DNA of 7,220 nt, taken from the NCBI GenBank assembly GCA_048636595.1, contig JAIVWI010000160.1:1-7220 (forward strand). The letters run 5' to 3'. Both the position numbers and the translations under genes were made by a program. The notes beneath the pieces are model-generated. The model was given only the letters and a program-made list of their open reading frames with translations. It made no database searches and was not told the DNA's origin. Positions 7,122-7,220 of this stretch are shown one piece after another. How positions within the stretch are numbered: position 1 is the stretch's first letter; every line of letters starts with the position of its first letter. Source of the stretch: JAJRRA01 sp048636595. Its GTDB lineage: Bacteria > Pseudomonadota > Gammaproteobacteria > Xanthomonadales > SZUA-36.

Positions 7122-7220
7122 GATGTGTTCGGCCCCAAGGGACCTCTTACAGATGTGTTCGGCCCCAAGGGACCTCTTACAATTGTGTTCGGCCCCAAGG
7201 GACCTCTTACAGTTCTGTTC
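7101..7220. repeat. Tandem array, exact 30-bp period, four units, continues past window
   Basis: Four consecutive units share the identical 20-bp core GGCCCCAAGGGACCTCTTAC at 7101, 7131, 7161 and 7191. The 10-base tails are AGATGTGTTC, AGATGTGTTC, AATTGTGTTC and AGTTCTGTTC. Counting the flanks, about 26 of 30 bases are constant and only four (GATG, GATG, ATTG, GTTC) vary. The core includes an imperfect palindrome (GGCCCC-AA-GGGACC). The array reaches the last base, so its true length is unknown. The variable part is far too short for CRISPR spacers. Function is unknown: protein-binding sites, an mRNA 3'-end element, a minisatellite, or a repeat-coding stretch of a neighbouring gene are all open. 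Confidence 0.9.

Noticed and set aside
7101..7220. CRISPR array
   Set aside because: The period is 30 bp with only about four variable bases per unit, so there is no room for spacers, and no cas genes are present.
7101..7220. Plasmid replication iterons
   Set aside because: The units are evenly spaced direct repeats, but there is no replication protein gene or AT-rich region, and the neighbours (recQ, glgP) are chromosomal.

Overview
The window holds chromosomal DNA of moderate-to-high GC. It most likely comes from a gammaproteobacterium, possibly a marine or halophilic one. RecQ matches the enterobacterial protein closely along its whole length, and the GlgP, VIT-family and PhzF-like proteins are of proteobacterial type. 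The FnIII-type modules at the left edge resemble C-terminal modules of secreted peptidases from marine gammaproteobacteria. The genus cannot be fixed from sequence alone.

Layout. Positions 1-1058 are a degraded accessory stretch: a strong hairpin (9-44), an AT-richer segment with no recognisable gene, and a fragment of a secreted protein (302-862) made of one fibronectin type III domain and one Ig-like C-terminal module. After its TAG, in the same frame, comes half of another FnIII domain (863-979), then a perfect 13-bp hairpin (986-1014). No catalytic domain, signal peptide or convincing start codon is present, so this looks like the leftover 3' end of a larger gene.

Positions 1059-5005 are a tight minus-strand gene run read glgP -> VIT-family transporter -> PhzF-like protein, with gaps of 25 and 13 nt, so probably one operon. 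GlgP releases glucose-1-phosphate from glycogen. The VIT protein is a predicted iron/manganese transporter. The PhzF-like protein is a predicted isomerase of unknown substrate. No other glycogen genes lie in the window, and no biochemical link between the three is evident.

Positions 5006-5227 are the divergent control region between glgP and recQ, with a weak promoter-like box and one near-consensus DnaA box. Positions 5228-7039 encode a complete RecQ helicase with helicase, zinc, winged-helix and HRDC parts.

Just after recQ lies the most unusual feature: an exact 30-bp-period tandem array (7101-7220, four units, running off the window edge) with identical 20-bp cores. It is preceded by one inverted, slightly diverged copy at 7053-7075. 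I see no clear new defence or mobile system. The repeat array and the split FnIII remnant are the two places worth a second look.
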